From positions 628,715-637,291 of the forward strand of contig NZ_KB900626.1 in NCBI RefSeq assembly GCF_000379125.1: a stretch of DNA of 8,577 nucleotides, given 5' to 3'. Under the pieces are notes generated by a model. It had not been told where the DNA came from. It saw nothing but the letters and a program-made list of their open reading frames with translations, and searched no databases. The first letter of the stretch is position 1; each line of letters begins with the position of its first letter. The stretch is from Methylosinus sp. LW4 (GTDB lineage: Bacteria; Pseudomonadota; Alphaproteobacteria; Rhizobiales; Beijerinckiaceae). Positions 8,216 to 8,577 of the stretch are shown here, piece by piece. A program made the translations under genes and the position numbers.

Positions 8216-8369
8216 CGAGAACGCCATCGTCTTTGACGCCGTAGACCCAGATGACGCCGTCCTCGGTGTCCATTTCGAGAGCGACGTCGTGGATGAAGTC
8301 GACGCTCTCGCCGAGGCGTTCCGCGACGCGCTCGACGGTCGTGACGTGATCGACCTTGTTGGCGTGCAT
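8136..8369 (-). CDS. Small conserved-looking protein, IS66-linked passenger ORF
   Basis: This is an acidic 77-residue protein of unknown function. It has an N-terminal helical part with TVERVAERLGE (residues 11-21), then LEMDTEDGVIWVYG (31-44) and DDGVLAFTDFGIETL (47-61). I recall small hypothetical proteins with this pattern (AERLGE ... MxxEDG.xWVYG ... DGV.AFTDFGIE) in alphaproteobacteria, but know no assigned role. I chose ATG 8369 because it begins 2 nt after the stop of the TnpC-like tail (8372-8374), a coupled arrangement. An upstream GTG at 8420 would overlap the tail and adds residues unlike the rest. Lying between tnpC and the IS tip, it appears to travel with the element. A second copy starts beyond the window and ends at 8498. 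Confidence 0.7.
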   Translation of the reverse strand: MHANKVDHVTTVERVAERLGESVDFIHDVALEMDTEDGVIWVYGVKDDGVLAFTDFGIETLVELIEIHKDLKSRAGA

Positions 8370-8371
8370 GC

Positions 8372-8455
8372 TCAGGCCGCCAGCGCCGACGCGCACGGAG
8401 CCGACGCTCGCCAGTTCCACGGCAGCAGTTCATCGTAAGCGACGTTCCCGTCCCA
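8372..8455 (-). pseudogene. tnpC: C-terminal remnant of an IS66-family TnpC transposase
   Basis: On the minus strand, the 27 codons before the TGA at 8372-8374 read WDGNVAYDELLPWNWR and then an Ala/Ser-rich tail. The (D)ELLPWNW block is characteristic of the extreme C-terminus of IS66 TnpC as I know the family. Upstream the frame is replaced by the second IS end at 8456, so the catalytic part is missing here and the remnant cannot encode an active transposase. Only this short block supports the call, backed by the IS66-like GTAAGC tips on either side. Confidence 0.6.
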
Positions 8456-8577
8456 GTAAGCATCCGGCGTGGACCGCAGGCGGAATAGGCTGAAGCGTCA
8501 GGCGCCGGCGCGCAACTTCAGGTCTTTGTGGATTTCGATGAGCTCGACGAGAGTTTCGATGCCGAAGTCGGTGAATG
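8456..8577 (-). repeat. Direct repeat copy 2 (IS66-like end), cut by the window edge
   Basis: This second copy of the 8094-8215 sequence matches at 121 of 122 positions. Its tip at 8456 abuts the TnpC-like tail rather than unique DNA. Confidence 0.97.
8498..8577 (-). CDS. Second copy of the IS66-linked small protein, C-terminal 25 residues only
   Basis: The visible end reads FTDFGIETLVELIEIHKD, then LKLRAGA and a stop. It is identical to the first copy except for Ser to Leu (SRAGA to LRAGA) from the single base change at 8514. The N-terminus lies beyond the window. It belongs to the second IS66-like copy, whose tip is at 8456. Confidence 0.7.
   Translation of the reverse strand, partial: FTDFGIETLVELIEIHKDLKLRAGA

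Larger units (their letters stand above)
8094..8577 (-). mobile_element. IS66-family-like element end(s), nested or tandemly repeated
   Basis: GTAAGCATCCGG at 8094 matches the GTAA(GC) start known for IS66-family terminal repeats. Inside it, on the minus strand, lie a small ORF (8369-8136) and, just upstream of that, a TnpC-like C-terminal tail (8455-8372). At 8456 the same end starts again with GTAAGCATCCGG and continues to the window edge. Similarity between the two copies stops sharply at 8094 and 8456, as expected for a true IS tip. The simplest reading is that one copy of the element inserted into the tnpC gene of a near-identical copy. A 362-bp tandem duplication is the alternative. The eight bases before the first tip (8086-8093, TTCGCGAG) are the candidate target duplication. 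Confidence 0.7.

Noticed and set aside
8166..8438. Plus-strand acidic frame of 90 codons opposite the IS66-linked small ORF
   Set aside because: Its Asp/Val/Glu-rich composition is what the complement of the small ORF produces. The minus-strand frame has the coupled start and recognisable pattern.
8094..8577. CRISPR-like or other short repeat array
   Set aside because: Only two copies exist, each is at least 122 bp long, and the intervening sequence is IS coding sequence. This is an IS end repeat, not an array.

Overview
The window looks like an accessory polysaccharide locus of an alphaproteobacterium, possibly of the Rhizobiales or methanotroph kind. That assignment is an inference from protein style (rhizobial-type IS21 and IS66 elements, a GumC/ExoP-like kinase) and from GC-rich insertion sequences beside clearly more AT-rich exopolysaccharide (EPS) genes. 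No rRNA, tRNA or housekeeping gene is present to fix the taxon.

Layout. (1) Positions 1-1859, minus strand: one end of an IS21-family insertion sequence, with the start of istB, a complete istA, and an outer end carrying two copies of a 21-bp repeat. (2) 1860-1929: a 70-bp remnant of a different IS21-like end, with three 17-bp repeats at an exact 23-bp period. The first element abuts it. (3) 1890-3563, minus: a multi-pass O-antigen ligase/polymerase (Wzy_C-type) protein whose last 12 codons and stop lie inside the remnant IS end. (4) 3564-4233: a gene-poor divergent region with a 50-bp inverted-repeat pair (44/50 identity). (5) 4234-8036, plus: three tightly packed genes. They encode a small exported protein with a 24-glycine run, a Wzc/GumC-like chain-length regulator fused to a BY-kinase, and a membrane-anchored helical-repeat protein of unknown function. 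(6) 8094-8577, minus: the end of an IS66-like element with a remnant of the TnpC C-terminus and a small passenger ORF, followed by a second copy of the same IS end.

How the genes fit together. The Wzy-like protein would polymerise repeat units in the inner membrane. The Wzc-like kinase would set chain length and couple polymerisation to export. The exported poly-Gly protein and the helical-repeat protein are probable accessory factors with no assigned role. No glycosyltransferase, flippase (Wzx) or outer-membrane channel (Wza) is present, so the rest of the pathway must lie elsewhere.

The EPS genes are bracketed by insertion sequences on both sides, and on each side one IS end is juxtaposed with another. 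This suggests a rearranged or laterally acquired island. I found no CRISPR array, RNA gene or clearly new defence system. The least explained items are the poly-Gly protein, the helical-repeat partner, the 50-bp inverted repeats and the IS66-linked small ORF.
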